A stretch of DNA of 34,640 nt, taken from assembly GCA_017935785.1 (NCBI GenBank), contig JAGBGU010000033.1:1-34640 (forward strand). Reading direction: 5' to 3'. The stretch is from Bacteroidaceae bacterium. GTDB taxonomy: Bacteria; Bacteroidota; Bacteroidia; Bacteroidales; Bacteroidaceae. Under the pieces are notes generated by a model. That model was not told the DNA's origin. It ran no database searches and worked only from the letters and a program-made list of their open reading frames with translations. Positions 1 through 7,122 of this stretch are shown here, piece after piece (positions within the stretch are counted from its first letter, which is position 1; every line of letters starts with the position of its first letter). A program made the translations under genes and the position numbers.

Positions 1-136
1 GCTGTCCGGTAAAATGACTATCTTTGCCCATGGTTATATTTATGTTAGTCCAAAACAAAGATAACCAAAAGGGCTGATACCTCGTGAGAAGTGTCAGCCC
101 TAATTCTTTATTGACGACAATTTTTTACCGGACAGC
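1..136. mobile_element. 136-bp element with 14-bp terminal inverted repeats (MITE or IS remnant)
   Basis: The first 14 bases (GCTGTCCGGTAAAA) are repeated in perfect inverted orientation at 123-136, so the stretch has the form of a small non-autonomous transposable element. No transposase fits inside it. The interior holds a TATCTTTG box at 19-26, its inverted copy at 56-63, and an 11-bp-stem hairpin at 70-101. Reading frame homology of the downstream DUF4143 remnant begins about 20 bp after the right end, which suggests the element or its parent interrupted that gene. The window starts exactly at the left repeat, so the left flank and any target duplication cannot be seen. The alternative is the two ends of a larger IS rearranged together. 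The IS family is not recognised. Confidence 0.55.
70..101. terminator. Hairpin inside the 136-bp element
   Basis: An 11-bp stem (AGGGCTGATAC paired with GTGTCAGCCCT, one G-T wobble) is followed by a short T-rich tail. It could end a transcript started from the TATCTTTG box at 19-26 or shield the element from readthrough. Confidence 0.4.
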
Positions 137-157
137 AATAGAATTTTATAAATTTGC

Positions 158-694
158 ACAGAGGATGTAAAGACCTTTGATGATTACATGGAAGCGTTAC
201 AAGACTTGTATATTCTGGAAGACATGGCAGCATGGAATCCAAACATCCGTTCAAAAACAACAATCCGTTCAACGCCTACCCGACATTTTGTCGACACATC
301 CATCGCTTGCAGAGCTTTGGGGGTGATGCCAGATGACCTGCTTCGGGATTTGGAGAGTTTCGGACTCTTCTTTGAAGATATGGCTGTTCGCGATTTGAGG
401 ATTTATGCAGAAACCCTTAAAGGAGAGGTAAGGCATTACAGAGATAACACCGGGCTGGAGTGTGATGCGGTCATTCATCTTGAAGACGGCAGATGGGGAG
501 CTATTGAGATAAAGTTAGGAGGTGACGACCTTATTGAAGCCGGAGCAACCTCACTAAAAAATCTGAAATCCAAAATAGAAAAAAAGAGCGATGAGCAATC
601 CCCCTCGTTTTTATTGGTGTTGACAGCTGTAGGAGGGTCATACCAAAGAGAAGACGGAGTTTACGTAGCCCCTATAAATATGCTTAAACCTTAA
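158..694 (+). pseudogene. 3' remnant of an AAA ATPase with DUF4143 domain
   Basis: The open frame encodes the C-terminal end of the COG1373/DUF4143 ATP-binding family: a stretch reading EDVKTFDDYMEALQDLY, then DMAAWNPNIRSK, RHFVDTSIACRALG, LRDLESFGLFFEDMAVRDLRIY, a nuclease-fold-like core HYRDNTGLECDAVIHL...WGAIEIKLGG, and the usual ending YVAPINMLKP. Family members are about 400 residues and begin with a Walker-type ATPase. Here only about 180 residues remain and the ATPase half is absent. Family-like sequence continues upstream of the first ATG (188) to about 158 and then meets a stop at 149-151, just beyond the 136-bp element, so ATG 188 is not a genuine start. I infer disruption by the element. 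The lost 5' half may lie left of the window. A hairpin terminator follows at 727-757. Confidence 0.75.
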
Positions 695-726
695 GAAACC
701 TGCATCAGAGAAAATGAAAACAGAAG

Positions 727-757
727 TGGAATCGGCAAAACCGGTTCCATTTTTTAT
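727..757 (+). terminator. Rho-independent terminator after the DUF4143 remnant
   Basis: TGGAATCGG and CCGGTTCCA pair across a CAAAA loop with one G-T wobble, followed directly by TTTTTT. It sits 33 bp after the remnant's stop codon. Confidence 0.7.
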
Positions 758-780
758 ACGCAAAAGCCTAAAAACAAGCC

Positions 781-860
781 TTTGTATACTATTGTATAAT
801 TGCCCACCTCTATCTAATCTACTATATATCAAGCGTTTGTATTTTGTATAACTTTGTATA
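781..860 (+). promoter_or_regulatory. Phased TTTGTATA direct repeats upstream of a promoter
   Basis: TTTGTATA or one-mismatch variants begin at 781, 791, 836, 843 and 853. The 781/791 and 843/853 pairs are each 10 bp apart, one helical turn, and the second cluster lies just upstream of the promoter at 870-900. This spacing suggests an operator for a DNA-binding regulator acting on the small peptide and receptor genes. AT-rich chance repetition is the alternative. Confidence 0.35.
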
Positions 861-869
861 ATACTTTTC

Positions 870-900
870 TTGGTCACGAACTGTGTTAGCCATACCTTTG
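870..900 (+). promoter_or_regulatory. Bacteroidota promoter for the peptide/receptor region
   Basis: A TACCTTTG -7 box at 893-900 is preceded at 20-bp spacing by TTG (870-872), matching the Bacteroidota consensus. It would start transcription near 907, about 35 bases before the ATG at 942. Confidence 0.6.
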
Positions 901-941
901 CAGCGGAAATAGTTCCAAAACAATTTTAAAAGTCACACATC

Positions 942-1146
942 ATGACCAAGAAAACATTTTTATTCGTCTGCCTTCTTAGTTCATCTGCACCCGACATCCA
1001 TGCGTATAATCATAGGATTCCCGTGAGTTTCTATTGAAGAAGGAGAGACACAGCCCTTACAAACAAAAAAAGACAAAAAAGAAGAAGGTAATGGAGAGTC
1101 AAACAGGAAAAATCTCATTCTCATCCCCGAAGTATCATTATTGTGA
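942..1146 (+). pseudogene. Small secreted protein gene, apparently frameshifted (possibly DUF3244-like)
   Basis: ATG 942 opens a frame that starts with a clear signal peptide (MTKKTFLFVCLLSSS...) but stops at 1035-1037 after 31 residues. Skipping one T in the TTT run at 1028-1030 joins it to a second frame that reads SIEEGETQPLQ, a Lys/Glu-rich stretch, then LILIPEVSLL and a stop at 1144-1146, giving a 67-residue product. The two halves look like one protein because the second half has protein-like composition and no start codon of its own near the junction. Signal peptide plus an 'LILIPEVS'-like motif resembles small Bacteroidales secreted proteins (DUF3244 type, about 110-125 residues), so the 3' end would also be missing. 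The family assignment is from memory and is tentative. It has its own promoter at 870-900 and lies 40 bp before the receptor gene. Confidence 0.45.
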
Positions 1147-1186
1147 AAAGAACTCCAATATTCCCATTCTATAACCCTTTATTCAC

Positions 1187-3319
1187 ATGCAAAACAAAAT
1201 TTATATTCTCCTCCTGCTGTGGATGTATTTTAGTTCCGCACATGCTCACATCCTTAGTAACGACCTTGCTTTTGGAGTTGCAGACTCTACAAACCGCAAC
1301 AAGACTAAAACATTGGATTCCATCGTGGTTGTAGGGGACAACATCACACATTATGCAGACCGGGACGTGGTGCGTATCACCCGTGCCATGCGGAAAGGGG
1401 CACGCAACACCGCACAGATGTTGGGAAACATTCCGGGCATTGACTGTGACTATGCCACCAATGGGCTTACGTATCATGGCTCGCCCAACATTCTGATTTT
1501 GGTTGACAGCGTGGAAAAATCTTCGGACTACATCAAGGAACTGCACCATTTACGTTTCAACAAAGTGGACATCGTTCCCAATCCCACGGGAAAGTATGCC
1601 AACTATGACGTGCTGATAAACCTTCACACGAAAAAAGATTACGAAGGGTACGAAGGGAATGCATTCAATTATATGAGAGTACTGCCATCTGACGGCAACG
1701 GGAAGGGGAAGAATCTGACCAACGACAACACGTCCGCATCATTTACCTACACCAAGAACAAGTGGAATATTGTGGGACGTTATAATTTCAATTTCAGCCA
1801 ACATGAGCTTTTCGATGTTGAGAAATCTGAAACATACCCTCTTAACAGGTTCACAGATGAGTTCCTTTCGCCAACAAAAAGCGAATTCTCCAGAAAGCAC
1901 AATGCCTATACCGCAGCGGACTACCAGATAAACAAGGATCACTCCGTTTCGGTTTCATACAATTTTGCCACAAACGCATCCGACAATTACATAAATTCTG
2001 ACATTCAGAGGACATGGTTAGACACACAAACGATAGATACGTTCAGCAAATCATACATCAACGCTCAAAACAGCGCACGGCATACCCTGGGGGCATATTA
2101 CCGTGGCAGAAGTGGCGTATGGAACTACACCTATGACTTAAATTATATTGACGAGGAGTGGGACAACGACAAGAAACTGCACCAGAGCACAGGGTATTCT
2201 TCCGAATATTTCCATCGCAACCACATGGACTACATTTGGACAAAGGGGGAAGTGAACAGACGTTTCTTCAACAACAAGTTTTACGCAAGTGCCGGCCACA
2301 ATCTGACCTGGAAAAACTATACGCAGGAAGACAGGGTAACAGAGTCCTTGTTGAGCAAGAACAAATACCTGCGCAACGAATTCTGGACCTGGCTGTCTTA
2401 CCGCATAAAAGACGGAACAGACCTGAATTTCAGTGCCTCGGCTGAACAAGTACATACGGAAAGCGGGACATACAGGGACAACGACATGGTATATAAAATG
2501 ACAGGCATGTTCTTCCACCGTTGGAACAAATGGTTCTGGATGCGCCTTAACCATTGGTGCAATGTCAGCCATCCTGGACTGAACCTTGTCAGTGAATACG
2601 GCTATTTTTCAGATTCGCTGACATGGAGAGAAGGCAATCCGGCATTGAAGACCAACGTGAATCAATCCAGCAGAATATGGTTGGACTTCGTCAACACGTT
2701 CAACATTCAGGCCGGAGTAGACTATTCCCCCAACCAATTCAGCACCATCGCTGATATTGGGGAAGGTGTGCTTCCGTCAGGGGGAAACGGGTATTTTGTA
2801 AAATACACTCCCCAAAACGCCAAATACGTGAACTACTGGGCTTCCGCCTATTTCTACAAGAAAATCAAAGCATTCACGCTGAGCGGATGGGTAAAATACG
2901 AAAAGAAAAAGGCCGAGTATGAACAATACAAGAACTGCAATGACGGATTTAGCGGGAATCTTTCAGGAAGATACTATAACGAGAAACAACATCTGACCGT
3001 ATCATTGGCATATACTTTGGGCAACACATACAACGCTTACGTACAGGGAGTATCGACCCGTAAACTTGACTATTTCAATTTGACTGCAAGTAAGGACTTT
3101 TTCAAACAAAAGATGAGCGTCTCGTTACAATATGTCCCACCAATATTCTTTACGGGCATGAGAACTACGAATTCCGAAAATTCCGCAGCACTCACTTCCA
3201 TCGAAAATCTAAACATCAAAAAGATCAATTCCAATTTCTTCATGTTAAGTCTTTCATACCGTTTCCATGGCGGAAAAAGTGTACGACAATACAACAGAAG
3301 TATGTCCGAGGAGAAGTAA
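1187..3319 (+). CDS. Outer-membrane beta-barrel receptor, TonB-dependent-receptor-like (OMP_b-brl_3 type)
   Basis: The 710-residue protein has a signal peptide (1-20, ending SSAHA), a plug-like domain at about 40-150, and a long region of alternating aromatic strands to the C-terminus that is typical of a large outer-membrane barrel. The plug contains VVVGDNITHYADRDVVRIT, TAQMLGNIPGI, NILILVDSVEKSSDYIKEL and IVPNPTGKYANYDVLINL. These match the OMP_b-brl_3 branch of TonB-dependent receptors, in which the plug segment precedes the barrel. The usual N-terminal CarboxypepD_reg-like domain is absent, so the protein is shorter than many relatives. No SusD partner gene is next to it, so it is not a standard Sus-type glycan importer. 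The substrate is unknown. The neighbouring small secreted peptide gene and the promoter at 870-900 suggest co-expression. Confidence 0.75.
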   Translation: MQNKIYILLLLWMYFSSAHAHILSNDLAFGVADSTNRNKTKTLDSIVVVGDNITHYADRDVVRITRAMRKGARNTAQMLGNIPGIDCDYATNGLTYHGSPNILILVDSVEKSSDYIKELHHLRFNKVDIVPNPTGKYANYDVLINLHTKKDYEGYEGNAFNYMRVLPSDGNGKGKNLTNDNTSASFTYTKNKWNIVGRYNFNFSQHELFDVEKSETYPLNRFTDEFLSPTKSEFSRKHNAYTAADYQINKDHSVSVSYNFATNASDNYINSDIQRTWLDTQTIDTFSKSYINAQNSARHTLGAYYRGRSGVWNYTYDLNYIDEEWDNDKKLHQSTGYSSEYFHRNHMDYIWTKGEVNRRFFNNKFYASAGHNLTWKNYTQEDRVTESLLSKNKYLRNEFWTWLSYRIKDGTDLNFSASAEQVHTESGTYRDNDMVYKMTGMFFHRWNKWFWMRLNHWCNVSHPGLNLVSEYGYFSDSLTWREGNPALKTNVNQSSRIWLDFVNTFNIQAGVDYSPNQFSTIADIGEGVLPSGGNGYFVKYTPQNAKYVNYWASAYFYKKIKAFTLSGWVKYEKKKAEYEQYKNCNDGFSGNLSGRYYNEKQHLTVSLAYTLGNTYNAYVQGVSTRKLDYFNLTASKDFFKQKMSVSLQYVPPIFFTGMRTTNSENSAALTSIENLNIKKINSNFFMLSLSYRFHGGKSVRQYNRSMSEEK

Positions 3320-3608
3320 TCTATAAGTATTTGCCTTGACGAAGCGCGCTTTATTATTAATAATTTTAAAAACTATTGGTGTCCGATAAATTGTAGACGA
3401 ACTTGCGACACACATACTAAGAAAGAATTGCTGGACCACAAAACATAGGCAAGCCGTCATTGTTTTCTCAAAATAAAATCAGTAACGTTCCTTATCGACG
3501 GACAGGACGAGCCTTTCCGGTTCTCCTTTGCCGTGAGGCATGCGGTGGACTGCCCTTCTTCATCATTGCCCTGATTTTCGTATTGCCTGTTTTTGTGGGG
3601 ATGGGAAT

Positions 3609-3657
3609 GGTGAATGGTGAATGATGAACGGTGAACGATGAACGGTGAACGGTGAAT
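3609..3657 (+). repeat. Heptamer tandem repeat, seven units of G[GA]TGAA[CT]
   Basis: Seven contiguous 7-bp units run without interruption: GGTGAAT, GGTGAAT, GATGAAC, GGTGAAC, GATGAAC, GGTGAAC, GGTGAAT. Similar heptamer microsatellites occur in intergenic DNA of several bacterial groups. Copy number is likely to vary between strains through slippage. Confidence 0.9.
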
Positions 3658-3797
3658 GAAAAGGCAATGTGGTGCGTTGGCAAAGACAATACGTTGCGTG
3701 AGCCATATGAAAGCATTGACTTTGTCCGGTTAATGCTTTGGCTTTTTTGAGGAGAAATACTGGCTTTTCAGAGCAGATATACTGCATGGGCCAAAAT

Positions 3798-3827
3798 AGA
3801 TATCTTCTACGGCCGTAGAAGATATCT
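3798..3827. repeat. 30-bp perfect palindrome
   Basis: The 15-base arm AGATATCTTCTACGG is followed directly by its exact reverse complement, with no loop, centred on GGCC at 3811-3814. A loopless palindrome this long suggests a dimeric protein binding site or a recombination or cruciform site rather than a terminator. No gene lies within 200 bp to show its purpose. Confidence 0.8.
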
Positions 3828-4028
3828 TAAACGGGCAACGCAGTACTACTGCTGTGAAATATGAGATTTGACACAAGAACAAAAGGACATATTTTCTTCT
3901 TTTGTTGCTTTTGTTATATAGAAGTATCGAATTGGCGCGAGAGGTATAAAGCTCTATACCAGAATACAAGAAAGGGAATCCGTATCTCGGCTTTTTTCAC
4001 TCTTTTTTATAAGAAAATAGGGAAAACA

Positions 4029-4060
4029 TTTGGTGTGTTCGGCAAAAACATATACCTTTG
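4029..4060 (+). promoter_or_regulatory. Promoter of tRNA-Leu
   Basis: TTTG at 4029-4032, a 20-bp spacer and TACCTTTG at 4053-4060 match the Bacteroidota consensus exactly. The tRNA begins 12 bp downstream. Confidence 0.8.
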
Positions 4061-4071
4061 CAGCGCAAAAA

Positions 4072-4153
4072 GCCCAGATGGCGGAATCGGTAGACGCGCT
4101 GGTCTCAAACACCAGTGGGGCAACCCGTGCCGGTTCGACCCCGGCTCTGGGTA
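4072..4153 (+). tRNA. tRNA-Leu (anticodon CAA)
   Basis: An 82-base cloverleaf is visible. The acceptor GCCCAGA pairs with TCTGGGT (G-T at the first pair) with discriminator A. The D arm is GCGGAATCGGTAGACGC, and the anticodon stem CTGGT/ACCAG encloses loop CTCAAAC, giving anticodon CAA, which reads the leucine codon UUG. The long variable arm TGGGGCAACCC is as expected for a class II tRNA, and the T arm is GCCGG-TTCGACC-CCGGC. CCA is not encoded. It has its own promoter just upstream and a hairpin terminator 4 bp downstream, so it is a single-gene transcription unit. Confidence 0.95.
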
Positions 4154-4156
4154 CAG

Positions 4157-4200
4157 AACAAGGTTAGTAATCAAATGGTTACTGACCTTGTTTCTTTTTA
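4157..4200 (+). terminator. Terminator of tRNA-Leu
   Basis: AACAAGGTTAGTAA pairs with TTACTGACCTTGTT (one mismatch) and is followed by TTCTTTTT. The following TA at 4199-4200 is the first base pair of the MITE copy, so the element inserted into the terminator's T-rich tail. Confidence 0.8.
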
Positions 4201-4398
4201 AGGGTGGTTCTAAAAATTATGGATTTAAGTTTTTAGCGATTCTGATGTTCTCAGTTTCGGCCGCTTTTCGTCTCTTTCTGTGTCATTTTGTCAAGTCTCA
4301 TCAGTCACATAGCCCGCTATGCTCCTTCTTCAACTTACAAAAGCACACACGAAAAAAGAACGAAAATCAACTCGACATAATTTCTAGAACCACCCTTA
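4199..4398 (+). mobile_element. 200-bp MITE, copy 1 (TA-flanked)
   Basis: The element is bounded by near-perfect inverted repeats of about 21 bp. The left end reads TAAGGGTGGTTCTAAAAATT and the right end is its inverse with one change. It has no coding capacity. Copy 2 at 5516-5715 has the same length and orientation and is highly similar, especially in the central block containing CATAGCCCGCTATG. TA at both outer edges suggests TA target duplication, as for Tc1/mariner-IS630-type transposases, though the family name is inferred. It lies 46 bp after tRNA-Leu, in the terminator tail. Confidence 0.85.
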
Positions 4399-4479
4399 AG
4401 GGGGAAAGGAAGCGGCAGGCAATGCAGTAAAATTGCAATCTTTACCGGGCATTTATTTTCCGGTCTGGTTATTTATATA

Positions 4480-4487
4480 TATATTTG
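4480..4487 (+). promoter_or_regulatory. Possible -7 box for the aldo-keto reductase
   Basis: TATATTTG fits TAnnTTTG and lies 50 bp before ATG 4538. No clear TTTG is seen at 19-21 bp upstream, and the setting is an AT-rich run, so support is moderate. Confidence 0.4.
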
Positions 4488-4537
4488 TACGGAATTTAGC
4501 CGGGGAATGAGCTGGCAGCAATCAAAAAGAAGACAAT

Positions 4538-5518
4538 ATGAACTTGAAAGGAACGTACACTGCCGACGAGCACCGTTATGACAATGCGGACAAGATGTTT
4601 GCGCGTTGCGGACGCAGCGGCGTACTGCTGCCCAAAATAAGTCTGGGCTTCTGGCACAACTTTGGCGGCACAGACCCTTATCAGCGGAGCAGGGCCATTA
4701 CGCACTATGCCTTTGACCACGGCGTGACCCACTTTGACCTGGCCAACAACTACGGTCCTCCGTACGGTTCGGCGGAAGAGACCATGGGCCAACTGATGAA
4801 GGACGACTTCGGGCGCTATCGTGACGAACTTTTCATCTCGTCCAAAGCGGGATACGACATGTGGCCCGGCCCCTACGGCAACTGGGGTTCGCGCAAGTAC
4901 CTGACGGCCAGCCTGGACCAGAGCCTGAAACGGATGAACCTGGAATATGTGGATCTGTTCTACAGCCACAGGTACGACCCGATAACTCCGCTTGAGGAGA
5001 CCCTGCAGGCACTGGCAGACATTGTGCGTGCCGGAAAGGCGCTGTATGTGGGCATCTCACGCTGGCCGCTGGAGGCACTGAAGGTGGCACACGAATATCT
5101 GAAACAACGCGATGTGCCCCTGCTCATCTATCAGGGAAGACTCAACCTGATTGACCGTGTGCCCCAGGATGAGGGCATTCTGGACTTCTGCGCCAGTAAC
5201 GGGATTGGGTTCATTTCCTTCTCGCCCCTTGCACAAGGCCTGCTCACGGACAAGTATCTGAAAGAGATTCCCTCCGACTCCCGCATGGCCCGAAACGGAA
5301 GCCTAAGACCGGAGATGCTGGACGCCAGCCTGCTCAACCGTCTGCAGCAGTACAACACCATGGCTGCCCGGCGAGGCGAAACGCTGGCCCGTATGGCACT
5401 GGAATGGATTCTGGCGCAGCGCGGCATCACCTCGGTTCTAGTGGGCGCAAGTTCTGTAGGCCAGCTTTCAGAAAATCTGAAATGTATAGACGCAAAGCCC
5501 TTTGAGGAGGATATTTAA
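4538..5518 (+). CDS. Aldo/keto reductase, YghZ/Gpr-like
   Basis: The 326-residue TIM-barrel NADPH-dependent reductase has the full catalytic tetrad: Asp67 and Tyr72 in FDLANNYGPPYGSAEE, Lys103 in SSKAGYDMWPGPYG, and His144 in YSHRYDP. The motifs GYDMWPGPYGNWGSRKYL and GRLNLIDRVP place it near E. coli YghZ (L-glyceraldehyde 3-phosphate reductase, 346 residues). Actual substrates in this organism are unknown. The C-terminus ends FEEDI, about 10-15 residues shorter than expected. Its stop codon TAA (5516-5518) is the first three bases of MITE copy 2. If the element duplicated TA, the pre-insertion site would also have read TAA, so the insertion need not have caused the shortening. A TATATTTG box lies upstream and the GH76 gene follows beyond the MITE. 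Confidence 0.88.
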   Translation: MNLKGTYTADEHRYDNADKMFARCGRSGVLLPKISLGFWHNFGGTDPYQRSRAITHYAFDHGVTHFDLANNYGPPYGSAEETMGQLMKDDFGRYRDELFISSKAGYDMWPGPYGNWGSRKYLTASLDQSLKRMNLEYVDLFYSHRYDPITPLEETLQALADIVRAGKALYVGISRWPLEALKVAHEYLKQRDVPLLIYQGRLNLIDRVPQDEGILDFCASNGIGFISFSPLAQGLLTDKYLKEIPSDSRMARNGSLRPEMLDASLLNRLQQYNTMAARRGETLARMALEWILAQRGITSVLVGASSVGQLSENLKCIDAKPFEEDI

Positions 5519-5715
5519 GGGTGGTTCTAAAAATTCTGGATTTAGGTTTTTACCTTCTCTGGTGTTCTCCGTTTCGGCCGCTTTTCGTCTCTCTCGGTGT
5601 CATTATGTCAAGTCTCATCAGTCACATAGCCCGCTATGCTCCTTCTTCAACTTACAAAAGCACATCCGAAAATAGAACGAAAATCAACACGACATAATTT
5701 TTAGAACAACCCTTA
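5516..5715 (+). mobile_element. 200-bp MITE, copy 2 (TA-flanked)
   Basis: This has the same length, orientation and inverted ends as copy 1 at 4199-4398, with scattered substitutions mostly in the left third. It inserted exactly at the stop codon of the aldo-keto reductase and ends 38 bp before the GH76 start, so it forms almost the whole intergenic region and part of the mannanase leader. No coding capacity and no clear TAnnTTTG box are visible inside it. Confidence 0.85.
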
Positions 5716-5753
5716 ATATAAAACACACATTATTTAATAATATAAAGACAAGG

Positions 5754-6977
5754 ATGAAAAAGATTGTTTTCGCAGCACTGCTTGCCGCAATGTCGGGACT
5801 GCTTGCGGCCCGCACACACTCGGCTGAAACGCCCGCAACGAGTCTGGGCCAGGAATCGGAAAAAGGAGAGGCCTACTGGAACCGGATGGCAGACGGAATG
5901 GTCCAGTCGCTTATTGAGAAATTCTGGGGAGCCAGCTTCCCGGGTTATGAAAAACGCTACTACTTCAACTATGGCAGCAATATGTCCAACATGACCACCG
6001 AACATTACTGGCCGCAGGCCCACGCCATGGATGTGATTGTGGATGCATGGCTTCGCACCAAAGACAAGAAGTATCTGGACATGTACCCCCTTTGGTGGAA
6101 AGGCGCTCCCAAATTCAACTTTTCCGGACGCAGGGAAGACCCCTGGTGGAACGTTTTTGTGGACGACATGGAATGGATGGTGCTCACACAGATAAGAATG
6201 TACGAAAGCACCAACGAGAAGAAGTATCTGAAGAAGGCATTCCAGATGTACGACCAGTGGATATGGTCTACATGGGGCCCAGAAAACGAAGCGCCCTGGT
6301 ACGGAGGAATCACCTGGAAGACCGACGTAGAGAAATCCAAGAACGCCTGTTCCAACGGTCCGGCTGCCATCATCGCCGCACGCCTTTACAATTTTCATGA
6401 AAAGGCAGGCATAAAGACTAAGAAACAGCGCGAAGAATACCTGGAAGAATCAAAGAAGATTTATGCCTGGCTGAAATCCGCGCTGTTTGACAAGGAAAGC
6501 GGCGCCGTGGCAGACAACATGGCCAGAAACGGAGCCATAAACCGCAAATGGATATTCACCTACAACCAGGGCACGTTCCTGGGGGCCGCACACGAGCTGT
6601 ACAAGATTACCGGCGAGAAACAATACCTGACCGATGCCATAAAGGCGGCCAACTATGTCATTGACAAGATGTCCGGGAACCGGGGCGTACTGAGCAACGC
6701 CACCAGCGGAGACGGAGGACTTTTCCACGGTATCTTCTTCCGCTATTTTGTGAAGCTTGCCAACGACGATTCGGTGGATATGGCCACCCGAAAGAAGTTC
6801 CACGCATATCTGACCCATCTGGCAACGGTAATGGCCGAGAACGGCATCAACCACAACACCATGCTCTATGGCGGACGATGGTGGAAGGCGCCCGCTGACA
6901 ACGAGAATGTAGGCCTCACCCCCCATGTTACCGGCTGCATGCTGATGGAGGCGATGTGTGTACTGAAGGATTTGTAA
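5754..6977 (+). CDS. Glycoside hydrolase family 76 (endo-alpha-1,6-mannanase-like)
   Basis: The 407-residue protein has an N-terminal signal peptide (about 1-23, no lipobox cysteine), so it is probably periplasmic. The rest is a GH76 (alpha/alpha)6 barrel: HYWPQAHAMDVIVDAWL, the catalytic Asp pair in VDDMEWMVL (Asp137, Asp138), and then CSNGPAAIIAARLY, WIFTYNQGTFLGAAHELY and DGGLFHGIFFRYF. GH76 enzymes cleave alpha-1,6-linked mannan backbones, for example of fungal mannan. Here the gene stands alone without SusC/SusD partners, so a specific polysaccharide cannot be assigned. The 38 bp between the MITE and the ATG contain no consensus promoter, so expression may depend on readthrough from the aldo-keto reductase or on the MITE. 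It lacks a strong downstream terminator; only a short GGCGT/ACGCC hairpin is visible near 7004. Confidence 0.9.
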   Translation: MKKIVFAALLAAMSGLLAARTHSAETPATSLGQESEKGEAYWNRMADGMVQSLIEKFWGASFPGYEKRYYFNYGSNMSNMTTEHYWPQAHAMDVIVDAWLRTKDKKYLDMYPLWWKGAPKFNFSGRREDPWWNVFVDDMEWMVLTQIRMYESTNEKKYLKKAFQMYDQWIWSTWGPENEAPWYGGITWKTDVEKSKNACSNGPAAIIAARLYNFHEKAGIKTKKQREEYLEESKKIYAWLKSALFDKESGAVADNMARNGAINRKWIFTYNQGTFLGAAHELYKITGEKQYLTDAIKAANYVIDKMSGNRGVLSNATSGDGGLFHGIFFRYFVKLANDDSVDMATRKKFHAYLTHLATVMAENGINHNTMLYGGRWWKAPADNENVGLTPHVTGCMLMEAMCVLKDL

Positions 6978-7085
6978 AGAAGAGGCAAGACGTACCCTGC
7001 ATCAGGCGTTATACGCCCAGTAAAACCACTACGAATTGATATAAGTCAATAAAAACGGGGTAAAGCATCTAAAAAACACTAATAT

Positions 7086-7117
7086 TTTGTGCAGAACCAA
7101 GAAAAGTTCTAACTTTG
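7086..7117 (+). promoter_or_regulatory. Strong consensus promoter of the small RNA
   Basis: TTTG at 7086-7089, a 20-bp spacer and TAACTTTG at 7110-7117 match the Bacteroidota promoter exactly. The predicted start is near 7124, in front of a stretch without an ORF that ends in a terminator hairpin. Confidence 0.8.
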
Positions 7118-7122
7118 CATCG

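Larger units (their letters stand above)
3320..4028. other. Gene-poor intergenic stretch with repeats and palindromes
   Basis: About 700 bp without a convincing gene. Open frames here overlap simple repeats and have no recognisable domain. It contains a heptamer tandem repeat (3609-3657), a hairpin with T-run at 3710-3751, a 30-bp perfect palindrome (3798-3827) and a small hairpin GGTATA/TATACC (3942-3959). The 16 bases at 3378-3393 (GGTGTCCGATAAATTG) match the left end of the 136-bp element at 13 of 16 positions, possibly a decayed terminal repeat of a related element. Confidence 0.5.

Noticed and set aside
3609..3657. Possible CRISPR-like repeat array
   Set aside because: The units are 7 bp and contiguous, with no spacers; no cas genes occur in the window.
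3861..4430. 189-codon plus-strand ORF
   Set aside because: It runs through the tRNA-Leu gene, its terminator and MITE copy 1, and has no recognisable domain.
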